NCBI GenBank assembly: GCA_006176705.1
Contig: QRFJ01001027.1
Span: forward strand, 62,001-126,000
Origin: Cocos nucifera
Taxonomy: Eukaryota > Streptophyta > Magnoliopsida > Arecales > Arecaceae
Reading direction: 5' to 3'
DNA: 64,000 nucleotides
Under the pieces are notes generated by a model. That model did not search any database. It worked only from the letters and a program-made list of their open reading frames with translations, and was not told where the DNA came from. Position numbers and translations under genes: made by a program. Of the stretch, positions 1 to 11,808 are shown one piece after another (within the stretch, counting starts at the first letter, position 1; each line of letters starts with the position of its first letter).

Positions 1-800
1 CAATTTATGTATAAAGAACCCAATGAGGCCTGACAATTTCTAGAAGACTTAGCCAAAAAGAGTTTACAATGGAAAATGACTAAGAAACCTGAAAGACCAA
101 CACCTTCAAGAGGTGGAATGTACCACGTTTAAATCTCCCTAGTTGCAGAGGTTAAAATTGCAACCCTAACATGTAGGTTAGAGGCCTTAGAACTGTAGAG
201 ACCAGCTAGTGTAAACAATGTGTCTGCACCCATGTGCAGTGGGTGCAGTGCACCAAACCATATCCTTGAAGATTGTCCTCTTCTGATAAACCCAATAGAG
301 AATGGGTGTGCACAGGTAAATGCCGCATTCCAAAAACCAATGAACAATCCTTATGCACCCACATATAATCCAGGATGGAGAAATCATTCAAACTTCTCAT
401 GGTCACAGATCTAAACGTAGGCAGTCCTAGTTTCAACCAGCAAAACCCAAGGCCCAACCCTGTGTTAAACAACCCACCAGGCTTCAATAATCCTGAAAAG
501 AAACTTAGTTCTTTAGAGAAAAGTCTGAAAGTCTTAGCCAAATCCAATGCTGACACCAATGCTACATTGAGTAATTTCACGCAAACCATGGGCCAACTCT
601 TAAATGCTAACACCCAGGCCATAGCCCATCTAGAAATGTAGGTAGGTCAGCTAGCCTCTACCATGAATGGCGAGAACGAGGTAGGCTGCCTAGCCAATCC
701 GAGCCCAACCCGAGAAACCAAAATGGTCCACGACCCCAATATGAAAATCAAGTCAATCATGTGAATGCCATTCATACTTTAAGATTGGAGAAATAAGTGG
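1..800 (+). pseudogene. G1 gag, C-terminal part with zinc knuckle
   Basis: This is the nucleocapsid end of gag, which would bind genomic RNA in virus-like particles. From base 1 the frame reads QFMYKEPNEA and closely matches the minus-strand gag of E at 10.0-11.8 kb. A complete CX2CX4HX4C zinc knuckle is at 235-276 (CSGC...H...C). It is followed by a Pro/Asn-rich stretch (NNPYAPTYNPGW) and a region KKLSSLEKSLKVLAKSNADTN that probably forms a coiled coil. Stops at about 32, 127, 197, 412 and 639 and frame changes break it into short ORFs (220-414, 375-641). The N-terminal capsid part is outside the window. Confidence 0.8.
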
Positions 801-1129
801 ATAACAAGGTAGGTACATCTGACAATAGAGAGGACTCATCTGTCGAACAACTTTACGAACAACCTACCTTACAAACTCAAGCTTTTGAAACTAATAGTGC
901 ATCCAACCCTGTACCCACAACTTCTAGAGCTCCTTTTCCTAATCCACTAAGGTCCAAAAAATAATCGAAACATGTGGATAAAATGTTAGAGGTGTTTAAA
1001 AAAGTCTAGATAAATATCTCTCTGCTAGACATGATCCAGCAAGTATTGACCTAAGCTAAATTTTTAAAAGATCTTTGCACCAAAAAGAGGACCACCAATG
1101 TACCCAAGAGAGCATTCTTAGCTACAAGT
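801..1129 (+). other. G1 gag-protease linker, decayed
   Basis: This stretch joins gag to protease. Short, frame-broken peptides are visible but no domain. The start (GATAACAAGGTAGGTACATC) corresponds to the gag end of E (VDNKVNTSDTREDL), which then jumps to the sequence beyond the protease. It therefore marks the left side of the deletion that made E. Confidence 0.5.
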
Positions 1130-1579
1130 ATGAGCTCTTACTTGTCAAGTCATGTGCCAATAAAATATAAGGATCCGGGATCTCCGATAATTTCATGTGT
1201 TATCGGAGAAATCCACATTGAGAAGGCCTTGCTAGACTTAGGGGCTAGTGTAAATATTTTGCTCTATTCAATTTACGAGCAATTAGGATTGGAAAAACTT
1301 CAGCCAATAAAGATCACATTGCAATTAGTAGACCAATCTTTTAGGATCTCTAAGGGAATGATAAAAGATGTTTTAATCAAGGTTGGCAATTTTATTTTTC
1401 TTGTAGACTTCATCATTTTAGAGATCGAACTAGTTTCAAATTCGAAGGGCCATATCCTAGTTATTTTAGGAAGACCTTTTCTAGCAACTGCTAATGCTGA
1501 AATCAACTGTAGAAATGAACTTATGAAGCTATCTTCTAGAAATATGACCATTGAGTTAAATATATTTAATCTGGAATAG
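1130..1579 (+). pseudogene. G1 aspartic protease (retropepsin)
   Basis: The protease would cleave the gag-pol polyprotein. This is the longest intact frame of G1 (149 codons). It shows a retropepsin active-site motif LLDLGASVNIL (residues ~35-45; the usual D-T/S/L-G-A), a hydrophobic flap region, and the second conserved block ILGRPFLATANAEI (residues ~110-124). The Met at 1130 is only the first ATG in an open stretch; in life this domain is part of a polyprotein. A stop at 1577 separates it from the spacer to RT. The frame is undamaged across the domain, so the protease fold may be complete. Confidence 0.85.
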
Positions 1580-2095
1580 GAATCCACCCAACATGCTAAT
1601 GTAAATATAATCTAAGATAAAATTTATGAATCCATTGACATTAGCATTGAAGAAATTGATCTGGAGTCAAGTATTTGGCTAAACCATGAACATGAAGACA
1701 TCGATGAAATACCTATTCACCATAGGACTAGCCAAAGATGGAAGCCTCCTACTGAACCACTCATAAAAATGGCTAAACCATCATCCAAGCCATCAATAGA
1801 AGAGGCATCCAAATTAGAACTAAAACCCCTCCCCAAGAATCTTAAGTATGCATATTTAGGTTTAGTAGAAACCTTGCCTGTAATTATTGCATCAGACCTA
1901 AATTATAAACAAGAGGAGTTATTAGTAGTCCTGAGAAAGAACCAAGAAGCAATAGGCTGGACCATGGCTGACATTAAGGGAATAAGCCCCTCCATAGTTC
2001 AACATAAGATACACCTAGAAGAAGGGGCTAAACCAACTAGAGATGCTTAGAGAAGACTCAATCCAGCTATGAAAGATGTAGTCAAGTAAGAGATT
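1580..2095 (+). pseudogene. G1 protease-RT spacer
   Basis: This is the connector of the polyprotein between protease and reverse transcriptase. The open part at 1769-2050 contains MAKPSSKPSIEEASK and LKPLPKNLKYAYLG, then VETLPVIIASDLN. The same peptide occurs, in shortened form, fused directly to gag in element E (minus strand, about 10.1-10.3 kb). That identifies the right-hand breakpoint of the E deletion. The end, AKPTRDA followed by a stop, is the usual lead into the RT fingers domain. Confidence 0.7.
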
Positions 2096-2949
2096 TTGAA
2101 GTTACTTGATAATGAAATAATTTACCCCATCTCAGATAGTTCTTGGGTAAGTCCAGTTCAAGTGGTACCCAAAAAGTCCAGGGTAACAATGGTCCAGAAT
2201 GAGAGAAACAAACTTATCCTGACTAGGACCCAAACAGGATGGAGGGTCTATATAGATTATAGGAAATTGAATGCAGCAACAAGGAAAGATTATTTTCCTT
2301 TGCCTTTTATTGATCAAATGTTGAAAAAATTAGCCGGACAAGAGTTCTACTATTTTTTTGATGGATACTCCGGTTATAACCAGATTTCTATAGCCCCCGA
2401 AGACCACATTCACTTGTCCATTCGGAACCTTTGCCTATAGGTGCATGTCCTTTGGGTTATGCAATGCACCAACAACCTTCCAAAGATGTATGATCAGCAT
2501 TTTTTGTGATACGGTTGAACGATTTCTCAAAATTTCCATGGATGACTTTTCTGTCTTTGGCCCTACCTTCTTCAAATGTTTAGATCATCTGAGACATGTC
2601 CTAGAAAGATGTAAGGAGAAGCACTTAGTTCTTAATTGGGAGAAATGCCAATTCATGGTTAGACAAGGCATAGTTCTTGGCCATGTAGTTTCACAAAAAG
2701 GAATTGAAGTAGACAAGGCCAAAGTAGACTTGATTGCGAGTCTTCTACCATCCAAATCTATTAAGCAAATCCATTCATTTTTAGAACATGCTAAGTTCTA
2801 TAGAAGGTTCATAGCCAATTTTACTGAAGTGGCTCACCCATTGACCAACTTGTTAGCAAAGGAAACAAAATTTGAGTTTACTCCCGAGTGCCTAGAATCT
2901 TTTGAGTTTCTTAAAAAGACACTTGTCTCAGCTCCCATTATTCACCCAC
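2096..2949 (+). pseudogene. G1 reverse transcriptase, frameshifted and cut by element E
   Basis: The enzyme would copy genomic RNA to cDNA. The first part (2096-2440) carries SDSSWVSPVQVVPKK and the fingers motif WRVYIDYRKLNAATRKDYFPL, then DGYSGYNQI. A frame change near 2400 separates it from the second part (2445-2949) with MSFGLCNAPTTFQRCM, the catalytic block ISMDDFSVFG and LGHVVSQKGIEVD. The catalytic box reads SMDD where Athila-type RTs usually have FMDD; both Asp residues are kept. The frameshift probably comes from loss of bases between two GAAGACC-like repeats, which is inference. At 2949 the frame stops at the LTR of E and resumes as RNase H at 13737. Confidence 0.88.
2945..2949. 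repeat. Target-site duplication of E (left copy, CCCAC)
   Basis: CCCAC lies directly before the TGATAG end of E. The same five bases follow its ACTTATCA end at 13737-13741. A 5-bp duplication is the normal integration footprint of gypsy elements, and it proves that the whole 2950-13736 block, including its extra LTRs, occupies one insertion site. Confidence 0.9.
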
Positions 2950-4577
2950 TGATAGGAATGCGATGTTGTCGTTAAGGCACCGTGTTTATCAGTTTAATCC
3001 AACTTCTTAAAATAATTAAAAATTCATAGATAGCAGTGAGTCGGGTCGAATCCATAAGGAAGGTAGTGTTTTTAGATTCGAAATCTTTGATTTTACAAAA
3101 GAAAAAAAAAAGAGGAGTTTTGGGATCAAAAGTGAAGTCGGACAATAAAAAAAAGTGAAAATTAAAAGGTGTAGGAATTTAAACTTGGTACTAAGATCTA
3201 CTAGTTAGATCTTAGCATCTACTTATAATAAAATAAAAAGTAATAATTAAAATATAAAAATTAAATTACAATAAAAATAAAGAGCATGAAATTAAAGAGC
3301 ATAAAAATAAATATTGCATTGAAAAGTTTATAATTTAAATACATAAAATAAAAAGAAAATAAAATAGGATCTCTGATCTTAGATCGGCATTGATGGAAAG
3401 ATGGTGTAGAAGCCTAGCTCTTCTTCTCGGCACCCGTTACTTTGAAGCAGCCATTGACCCATAACCTGGCTTCATCGTATACCAAAGCTTCACCTTAATC
3501 TGAGATGTTGATTTTTGAAGGCCTGGGGTCCTTTTTATAGAGCTAGAGAGACTAGATATTTTTTTTTGGAGGCAATGTGGGACTAAGGGTTATTTTAATT
3601 ATGAAAATAGGAAGAAATCCGAGTAAAATTCGGATTAAAATTGCCCATGTTGAGTTCTTTCAATTCTAGCCGTTAGATGGTGATCTGATGCTTCCAAAAA
3701 TACCAAAAATGGATGTGTAATGGCCCAGATCAAGTCGGATTAATTTCTGACTGTTGGATCGTGCTTGATGGAGGAATTTAGGCTGTTGATCATGTGCCTA
3801 AGAGTTTGATCGCCATCGGAAGCCTTCTGGACCGTCGGATCGAAGCTAGAATCAAGCGCTGCTATCCGATGGCAATCCGAGTGAAATCAGCAATCAAAAA
3901 AAAAACTTGACCATCCAATCTTGACCGCAAACAACCACCACCATACGATTGCGCATTTACTGCTCCCATGGACTGCGTGGACTGGCCACATCGTGCACCA
4001 CAATCAATCAGTGCCTTTTATTGATAGATGAAAAGACCAAAATGCCCTGTGAGCCACGATGAATTTTTTGTAAACCCTTTAGGAGTCTAGGTCCACCATG
4101 TGGCAAGCTCTGATTCATCGGTGTCTGCTAAGCTGGCGGTCCACACTGTGCTGTAGACCGACTGATGGCTTTTGGGCTTGAGTCGGTTAGCATGGATGGC
4201 TCGGCGCATCAGCTTGATCGGCATGGCTCGGCTTGTTTGGATGCACCGACTGCTGCTGTCTGGCGGCTTGAGCCGTTTGAGCTGTATGTCATTTTTTCAT
4301 TTAAATTTTTTTATTTTATTTCTTTAGAAATTCATATCTTTTCCGTTTTAGCTCCGTTTTGCTCCAAACTTATTTCATTATGATCAAAAAAAATAAGCTC
4401 TTTCCATTGATTATAAAATTTTATTTTTTAATTTTTATTATTTTATAATTAATTTCTTAATTAATAAAAATATGAATTTCTCAAAAATTATATATAAATT
4501 GATCATAAATTTTAAAAAATTAATATAAATTAATTAATAAATTAATACTTTTATTGATGAATTTATGGTACTTATCA
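2950..4577 (-). repeat. LTR A of E (outermost, 3' side on minus)
   Basis: 1,628 bp, TGATAGGAATG...GGTACTTATCA, with TGATA/TATCA terminal inverted repeats. Closely similar to LTR B and LTR C. AT-rich ends flank a mixed central part. The ORFs inside it (for example around 4165-4383) recur in each LTR copy and are not credible genes. A minus-strand TATA box is at 3530-3539. Confidence 0.9.
3530..3539 (-). promoter_or_regulatory. TATA box in the LTR of E
   Basis: Minus strand reads TATAAAAAGG in the centre of the LTR, the expected place for the U3/R promoter. The motif is conserved in LTR B, LTR C and the shortened LTR D (about 13633-13642). Transcription would run leftward. Confidence 0.6.
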
Positions 4578-4983
4578 CATCCCCTAATTTAAGTTTTACT
4601 CATCCTCGAGTAAAGAATTTAGTTTTAAATATCTTTTAACTTTAGAGTTTCGAATTTTATCTAAGTAATTTTCAAAATGACCATTGATATTCAGTAGAGC
4701 TTAAATAAGATATATCATTAGGGTATTAATACTCAATAAAAGAATTAAGTAACGAACATTAAATGTTTTTGAACTTTTTCTAAATTATCCCATCTTTATC
4801 TCTAATTTGTCTAAACTTTCATATAGACAACTGTATTGCTACTTTCATCCTTTATTTATTGATTTTTATTTTTATATTGCCCACTTTTTGATGCGAATAT
4901 CATTGCTTACTTAGGCAAAGGGACTTGATTACTCGGTGGAAAACTAATATTTTTTTTTAAAGTTGTACCACTATTGAACTTTT
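4578..4983 (-). repeat. 3' tail segment of E, first extra copy
   Basis: About 406 bp of 3' non-coding sequence between LTR A and LTR B. Next to LTR A it begins with a pyrimidine-rich stretch that is the polypurine tract on minus (a short G-run just before TGATAAG). The segment matches the tail next to LTR C (8640-9056) and, inverted, the 3' tail of G1 (42340-42914). No coding potential. Confidence 0.8.
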
Positions 4984-6607
4984 TGATAGGAATGCAATGT
5001 TGTCATTAAGACACCATGTTTATCAGTTTAATCCAACTTAAAATAATTAAAAATTCATAGATAGCAGTGAGTCGGGTCGAATCCATAAGGAAGGTAGTGT
5101 TTTTAGATTTGAAATCTTTGATTTTACAAAAGAAAAAAAAAGAGAAGAGTTTTGGGATCAAAAGTGAAGTTGGAAAATAAAAAAAATGAAAATTAAAAGG
5201 TGTAGGAATTTATAAACTTGGTACTAATATCTACTAGTTAGATCTTAGAATCTATTTACAATAAAATAAAAAGTAATAATTAAAATATAAAAATTAAATT
5301 ATAATAGAAATAAAGAGCATGAAATTAAAGAGCATAAAAATAAATATTGCATTGAAAAGTTTATAATTTAAATATATAAAATAAAAAGAAAATAAAATAG
5401 GATCTCTGATCTTGGATCGATATTGATGAAAAGATGGTGTAGAAGCCTAGCTCTTCTTCTCAGCACCCGTTGCTTTGAAGCAGCCATTGACCCATAACCT
5501 GGCTTCATCCTATACCAAAGCTTTACCTTAATCTGAGATGTTGATTTTTGAAGGCCTAGGGTCCTTTTTATGGAGCTAGAGAGACTAGATATTTTTTTTG
5601 GAGGCAATGTGGGACTAAGGGTTGTTTTAATTGTGAAAATAAGAAGAAATCTGAGTGAAATTCGGATTAAAATAGCTCCTGTTGAGTTCTTTTAATTGTA
5701 GCCATTAGATGGTGATCCGATCTTTCCAAAAATACCAAAAATGGACGTGTAATGGCCCAGATCAAGTCGGATTAATTTCTGACCATTGGATCATGCTTGA
5801 TGGAGGAATTTAGGCCATTGATCATGCGTCTGAGAGTTTGATCACCATCGAGAACCTTCTGGACCATCGGATCGAAGCTGGAATCAAGCACTGCTATCCG
5901 ATGGTGATCCGGATGAAATCAGCAATTGAAAAAAAACTTGACCGTCCAATCTTGATCACAAAGAACCACCACCACACGATCGCGCATTTACTGTTCCCAT
6001 GGACTGCGTGGACCGGCCACATTGTGCACCGCAACCAATCAACGCCTTTTATTGACAGATGAAAAGACCAAAATGCCCTGTGAGCCATGATGATTTTTTT
6101 ATAAACCCTTTAGGAGTCTAGGTCCACCATGTGGCAAGCTTTGATTCGCCGGTGTCGGCTGAGCTGGCAGTCCATACTGTGCTGTAGACCGACTGATGGC
6201 TTCTGGCCTTGAGTCGACTAGCATGGATGGCTTGGCGCATCGACTTGGTTAGCTTGGCTTGGCTTGTTTGGACGCACCGACTGCTGCAGCCTGGCGGCTT
6301 GAGCCGTTTGAGCCGTATATTATTTTTTCATTTAAATTTTTTTATTTTATTTCTATAGAAATTCATATCTTTTTTGTTTTAGCTCCATTTTGCTCCAAAC
6401 TTATTTTGTTACGATAAAAAAAATAAGCCATTTCCATTGATTATAAAATTTTATTTTTTATTTTTTAATTTTTATTATTTTATAATTAATTAATAAAAAT
6501 ATGAATTTCTCAAAAATTATATATAAATTGATAATAAATTTTAAAAAATTTAATATAAATTAATTAATAAATTAATACTTTTATTGATGAATTTATGGTA
6601 CTTATCA
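4984..6607 (-). repeat. LTR B of E (middle of the array)
   Basis: 1,624 bp copy with the same TGATAGG...ACTTATCA ends as LTR A, starting 2,034 bp after it. Substitutions against LTR A are scattered and there are few indels. Confidence 0.9.
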
Positions 6608-7015
6608 CACCCCCCTAACTTAAGCTTTGCTCGTCCTTGAGTAAAGAATTTAGTTTTAAATATCTTTTAATTTTAGAGTTTCAAATTTTATCTAAGTAAT
6701 TTTCAAAATGACCATTGATATTCATTAAAGCATAAATAAGACATATCATTGGGGTATTAATACTTATCAATAAAAAAATTAAGTAAAGAACATTAAATTT
6801 TTTTGAACTTTTTCTAAATTATTCTACCTTTATCTCTAATTTGTCTAAACTTTCATATGGACAAGTTATTGCTACTTTCGTCCTTCATTTATTGATTTTT
6901 ATTTTCATATTATCCATTTTTTGATGCAAATATCATTGCTTACTTAGGCAACGGGATCCGGTTACTCGATGAAAAACTAATATTTTTTTTTAAGTTGTAC
7001 TACTATTGAACTTTT
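6608..7015 (-). repeat. 3' tail segment of E, second extra copy
   Basis: About 408 bp between LTR B and LTR C. It starts with the clearest polypurine tract of the family (minus strand AGGGGGGTG directly before the LTR). It ends, as in the first copy, at ACTATTGAACTTTT just before the next LTR start. Confidence 0.8.
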
Positions 7016-8639
7016 TGATAGAAATGCGATGTTGTCGTTAAGACACCATGTTTATCAGTTTAATTCAACTTCTAAAAATAATTAAAAATATGTAGATAGC
7101 AGTGAGTCAGATTGAATCTATAGGGAAGGTAGTGTTTTTAGATTTGAAATCTTTGATTTTACAAAAAAAAGAAAAGAGAAGAGTTTTGGGATTAGAAGTG
7201 AAGTTGAAAAATAAAAAAATAAAAATTAAAAGGTGCAGGAATTCAAACTTGGTACTAAGATCTATCAGTTAGATCTTAGCATCTACCTATAATAAAATAA
7301 AACATAATAATTTAAATATAAAAATTAAATTACAATAAAAATAAAGAGCATGAAATTAAAGAGCATAAAAATAAATATTGCATTAAAAAGTTCATAATTT
7401 AAATACATAAAATAAAATAAAATAAAATAGGCTGATCTCTGATCTTGGATCCGTATTGGTGGAAAGATGGTGTAGAAGCCTAGCTTTTTCTCTCGGCACC
7501 AGTTGCCTTGAAGCAGTCATTAACCTAGAACCTGGCTTCACTCTATACCAAGGCTTCACCTTGATCGAAGATGTTGATTTTTGAAGGCCTGAAATCCTTT
7601 TTATAAAGCTAGGGAGACTAGATATTTTTTCTGAAGGCAATATGGGACTAAGGGTTGTTTTAATCATGAAAATAGGAAGAAATCCAAGTGAAATTCAGAT
7701 TAAAATAGCCTCTGTTGAGTTCTTTTAATTCTGGCCGTTAGATGGTGATCCGATGCTTTCAAAAATAGCAAAAATAGACGTATAATGGCCTAAATCAAGT
7801 CAGATTAATTTTTGACCGCTGGATCACGCTTGATGGAGGAATGTAGGCCGTTGATCACGCGCCTAAGAGTTTGATCGCCGTTGGGAGCCTTCTGGACCAT
7901 CGGATCGAAGCTGGAATCAAGCACTGCCGTCCGATGGCGATCCGAGTGAAATCAACAATCGAAAAAAAAACTTGATTGTCCGATCTTGACTGCAAACAAC
8001 CACCACCACATGATCGCACGTTTATCATTCCCATGGACCACGTGGATCGGCTACATCGTGCACCGCAACCAATCAGCGCCTTTTATTGATAGATGAAAAG
8101 ACCAAAATGCCCTGTGAGCTATGATGAATTTTTTGTAAACCCTTTAGGGGTAGGTCCACCACGTGGCAAGCTCTGATTCACCGATGTCTGCTAAGCTGGC
8201 GGTCCACACTATGCTATAGACCGGCTGATGGCTTCTGGGCTTGAGTCGACTAGCGTGGATGGCTTGGCGCATCAGCTTGGTTGGCTTGGCTCGGCTTGTT
8301 TGGATGCGCCGACTGCTGCGGCATGGCGGCTTGAGCCATTTGAGCCCTATGTTATTTTTTTATTTAAATTTTTTTATTTTATTTCTTTAGAAATTCATAT
8401 CTTTTCCGTTTTAGCTCTGTTTTGCTCCAAACTTATTTTATTACGATAAAAAAAATGAGCTCTTTTCATTTATTATAAAATTTTATTTTTTAATTTTTAT
8501 TATTTTATAATTAATTTTTTAATTAATAAAAATATAAATTTTTCAAAAATTATATATAAATTGATCATAAATTTTAAAAAATTAATATAAATTAATTGAT
8601 AAATTAATACTTTTATTGATGAATTTATGGTACTTATCA
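7016..8639 (-). repeat. LTR C of E (adjacent to the internal region)
   Basis: 1,624 bp, TGATAGAAATG...GGTACTTATCA. This is the LTR that borders the full internal region, hence the original 3' LTR on the minus strand. Its right end is followed by the polypurine tract and a tail that continues into the rest of the element instead of stopping at 'ACTATTGA'. Confidence 0.9.
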
Positions 8640-10036
8640 CATCCCCCAACTTAAGCTTTGCTCGTTCTCGAGTAAAGAAAGAATTTAGTTTTAAATACCT
8701 TTTAACTTTAGAGTTTCGAATTTTACCTAAGCAGTTTTCAAAATGGCCATTGATATTCAGTAGAGCTTAAATGAGACATATCATTGGGGTATTAATACTT
8801 ATCAATAGAAAAATTAAGTAAAGAATATTAAATTTTTTAGAACTTTTTCTAAATTATCCAACCTTTATCTCTGATTTGTCTAAACTTTCATATAGGCAAG
8901 TGTATTGCTACTTCCATCCTTCATTTATTGAATTTTTATTTTTACATTGCCCACTTTTTGATGCGAATATCATTGCTTACTTAGGCAACGGGATCCGGTT
9001 ACTTGATGGAAAACCAATATATTTTTTTTTTTTTTTTAACATTGTACCACTATTGAGTGTCTTAACCCTTAAGCTTTCTATTTGATCCATGTAGCGAGTC
9101 TTGGGCCAATGACTCCCAAACCAGTTGGCTTTAGGGCACTAGGTATAGAATACCCCTCGGGCTTACTAGCTCGAATCAAATAGGCTACGAGTTAAGACTA
9201 GCTTTACAACGAGCTTCTTTGCCCTTCCCACCTTTTGATGCGAAACTCAATGCTTGCTTAGGCAAAGAGGCCCGGTTACTCAGTGAGAAGTACTTGAAAA
9301 CTATTTTATTAAAATAAATTTTTTATATGAAGAAACATATAGTTACCCTACACAAGCCTATAAAAAGTAGACTTTTCTTTGATGCTAGTAGAAATAATTA
9401 GAAATGCTCCAAAGAAAAAAATTTTTATGTTCTAGACTTAACTCTTTATTGAATTTTCTTAATACTTGATTCCTCAATATCTCACAGATTCTCTGATCTG
9501 TGTATCAATTTTTTTTTTAAAAATGCTTAGTTTAATTCGATTCTTAAGCATAATCAGGTGTCTAAATACTAAATACTAACTTTTTTGAGGACTTAAAATT
9601 TTAAAATTTTTATTTTTCTCTCCCCCCTAACTTAATCGACATTGTCCTCAATGGAGAAGAAAAAAAAAAGGGTGTAATAAAGAACATGAAAGAATACATC
9701 TGACTATATTTTTGGTCCAGCACATGCCTTTGAAAATTTGGGCTCTCCCTCCAACTTATTCAAATTATCCTAAAAGAAAATAAACTAAAAAGATAAATTA
9801 GATAAAAACTAAATATTGGGTTGCCTCCCAACAAGCGCTAAGTTTACCGTCTTCAGCCAGACACAATGCAGCTTACTATCCTGTGTCAAATATTGGATTG
9901 ACAAATTCCAATGGTTTTGGATTGCCAATCTCAGAAAGTTGATTTATAATCCATTATTGATATATTCACTATTAATTTTAGGGACATAATTTGTGATCCC
10001 ATTCTTAGACCCATGTTTATTAAGAATTTCTCCTAT
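8640..10036 (-). other. E 3' non-coding region
   Basis: There is no gene here. The stretch holds the polypurine tract (about 8640-8655), the tail, and motifs shared in inverse orientation with G1: a segment at 9052-9200 corresponds to 42470-42610 of G1. Around 9820-9870 the minus strand carries the GGGAGGCAACC motif that follows the integrase in G1 (41785-41800). So the sequence downstream of pol is kept although pol itself is gone. AT-rich, with long A/T runs. Confidence 0.7.
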
Positions 10037-11808
10037 TTATTCTTCTAAAATACTCATGAATTGAGTTTTTATATTAGGAGTTAAGTTTGATTCAATGGCT
10101 GCTGGAATGGTGACTAAAGGTGGTTTTAATTCTAGAGGTAAATTAATGTGATCTTGCTTAAATAACTCCATTGATATTTTATTACATACCTTTTGATTAG
10201 GATTCAGATCTGATGCAACAATTACAGGCAAGGTTTCTTGTGAACCTAAATACTCAAGGAGGGATTTGAACTCTACTTTAGGTGCCTCTTCTTTTGATGA
10301 TGGTTTAGTCATTTCTATGAATGGTTCAGTGGGAGGCTCAACAGACTCAGCACTCAAGTCTTCTCTAGTGTCAGATGTATTTACCTTATTATCCACTTAT
10401 TTTCCTGATCTCAAGGAATGAATAGCATTAACTTGATTAACCTGGTTTTCTTGGAATGGTCTATCCTTTTTATTCTTGGGGTTGGGTTCAGGTTGGCTAG
10501 GTAGCCTACCTTGTTCACGTTCACTTATGGTAGATGCCAGCTGACCAATTTCTAAGCGGGATATGGCCTGAGAATTTGAATTCAGAATTTGGCTTGTGGT
10601 TTGTATAAAATTGCTTAAGGTGGCATTGGTGTTAGCATTAGATTTGGCTAGAATTTTCAGGCTTTTCTCTAAAGAACTAAGTTTCTTTTCATTAATATTA
10701 AAGCCTGGTGGTGGCAAGGTGTTTATCATAGGATTAGGCCTTGGGTTTTGCTGATTGTCTTGGACTGCCTACATTTGGGTTTTGTGACCATAAAAAATTT
10801 GGATGATTCCTCCAATCTAGATTGTAAGTGGGTGCATAGGGATTGTTCAACGGTCTCTGAGATGTGGCATCATTTACTTGTGCACATCCATTATCTAATT
10901 GGTTCATTGGGAGGGGACATTTCTCAAGGACATGGTTTGGTGCATTGCATGGGTGCAAATACTTGGTTCACACTAGCTGGTCTTTGAAGTTCTAAATCCT
11001 CTAGCCTACGTGTCAACATTGCAATTTTGGCTTCTGCAGCTAGGGAGGTTTGGTAAATTCTACTTCTTGAAGGTGTGGATTTTTCTGGTTCCCTTGTTGT
11101 TTCCCATTGTAAACTTTTCTCGACTAGATCTTCTAAAAATTGCCAGGCTTCATTTGGTTCTTTGTACATAAATTGTCCCTGGCACATGGACTCTAGCATT
11201 GTTCGGGAATTTGTCTCTAACCCTTCATAGTTTATTTGGCATGGTGTGGGCATTGGGTCAAGAGGTTCTTGAATCGATCGAAGTATTTCTAAAATGATTC
11301 ATTAGCTAGTTGATAGAATTGGTTTATTTCATTTCTAATTCTAGCTGTTTTGTGATGAGAAAAATATTTTTTAAAAAATATTCTCACAACGCCCTCCCAG
11401 ATCGTGATAGATTGATTTAGAAGACTATAAAGCCACTTTTTGGCATTATTCTTAAGGGCAAAATTGATTAATCTCAGTTTGATTTCGTCCTCTGACAATT
11501 GTTGTAGTTTCATGATTGCACAAACCATCTTCAAATTCCCTAATGAATATATATGCATCCTCTATTCCCATAAATTTTGGAAGCATGTTAATGATTTGAG
11601 GTTTAATTTTAAAGTTATTTGCTGGGGGTTGGGGCAACCTGATACAAAAGGGTTGGATGGAACCAACTGGATAACATAAATCCTTAAGGGTTTGAGGCTG
11701 AGACTGATTTGCTAAATCCATTGAGGTGGTAGGATCTGAAATGAGAACTAAATCCATTTTGACTAGTCGACCTGAAATCCTTCTCCACACAGGTGTTGGA
11801 GAATTCAC
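10037..11808 (-). pseudogene. E gag, fused to protease-RT spacer; pol deleted
   Basis: Structural protein of the virus-like particle. Reading leftward from 11808: N-terminal LKDLCYPVGSIQPFCI, then the capsid (Retrotrans_gag-type) block KKWLYSLLNQSITIWEGVV and FFKKYFSHHKTARIRNEINQFYQL (about 11289-11558). After frameshifts come a segment YEGLETNSRTMLESMC (to 10924), a damaged zinc knuckle at about 10910-10950 (the first Cys is lost, CX4HX4C is kept), and KKLSSLEKSLKILAKSNAN (10397-10729). The last frame (10037-10396) begins DNKVNTSDTREDL and switches to MTKPSSKEEAPK and ETLPVIVASDLN, which in G1 lies between protease and RT, then ends. Five frames in all, so it is decayed. Confidence 0.85.

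Noticed and set aside
1130..2949. Endogenous plant pararetrovirus origin of the protease/RT
   Set aside because: Integrase, LTRs, polypurine tract and 5-bp target duplications are present and there is no movement protein; this is a gypsy retrotransposon.
4165..4383. Small ORF MAFGLESVSMDG repeated at 8228 and 24260
   Set aside because: Repeated because the LTR of E is repeated; it varies freely and runs against the transcript.
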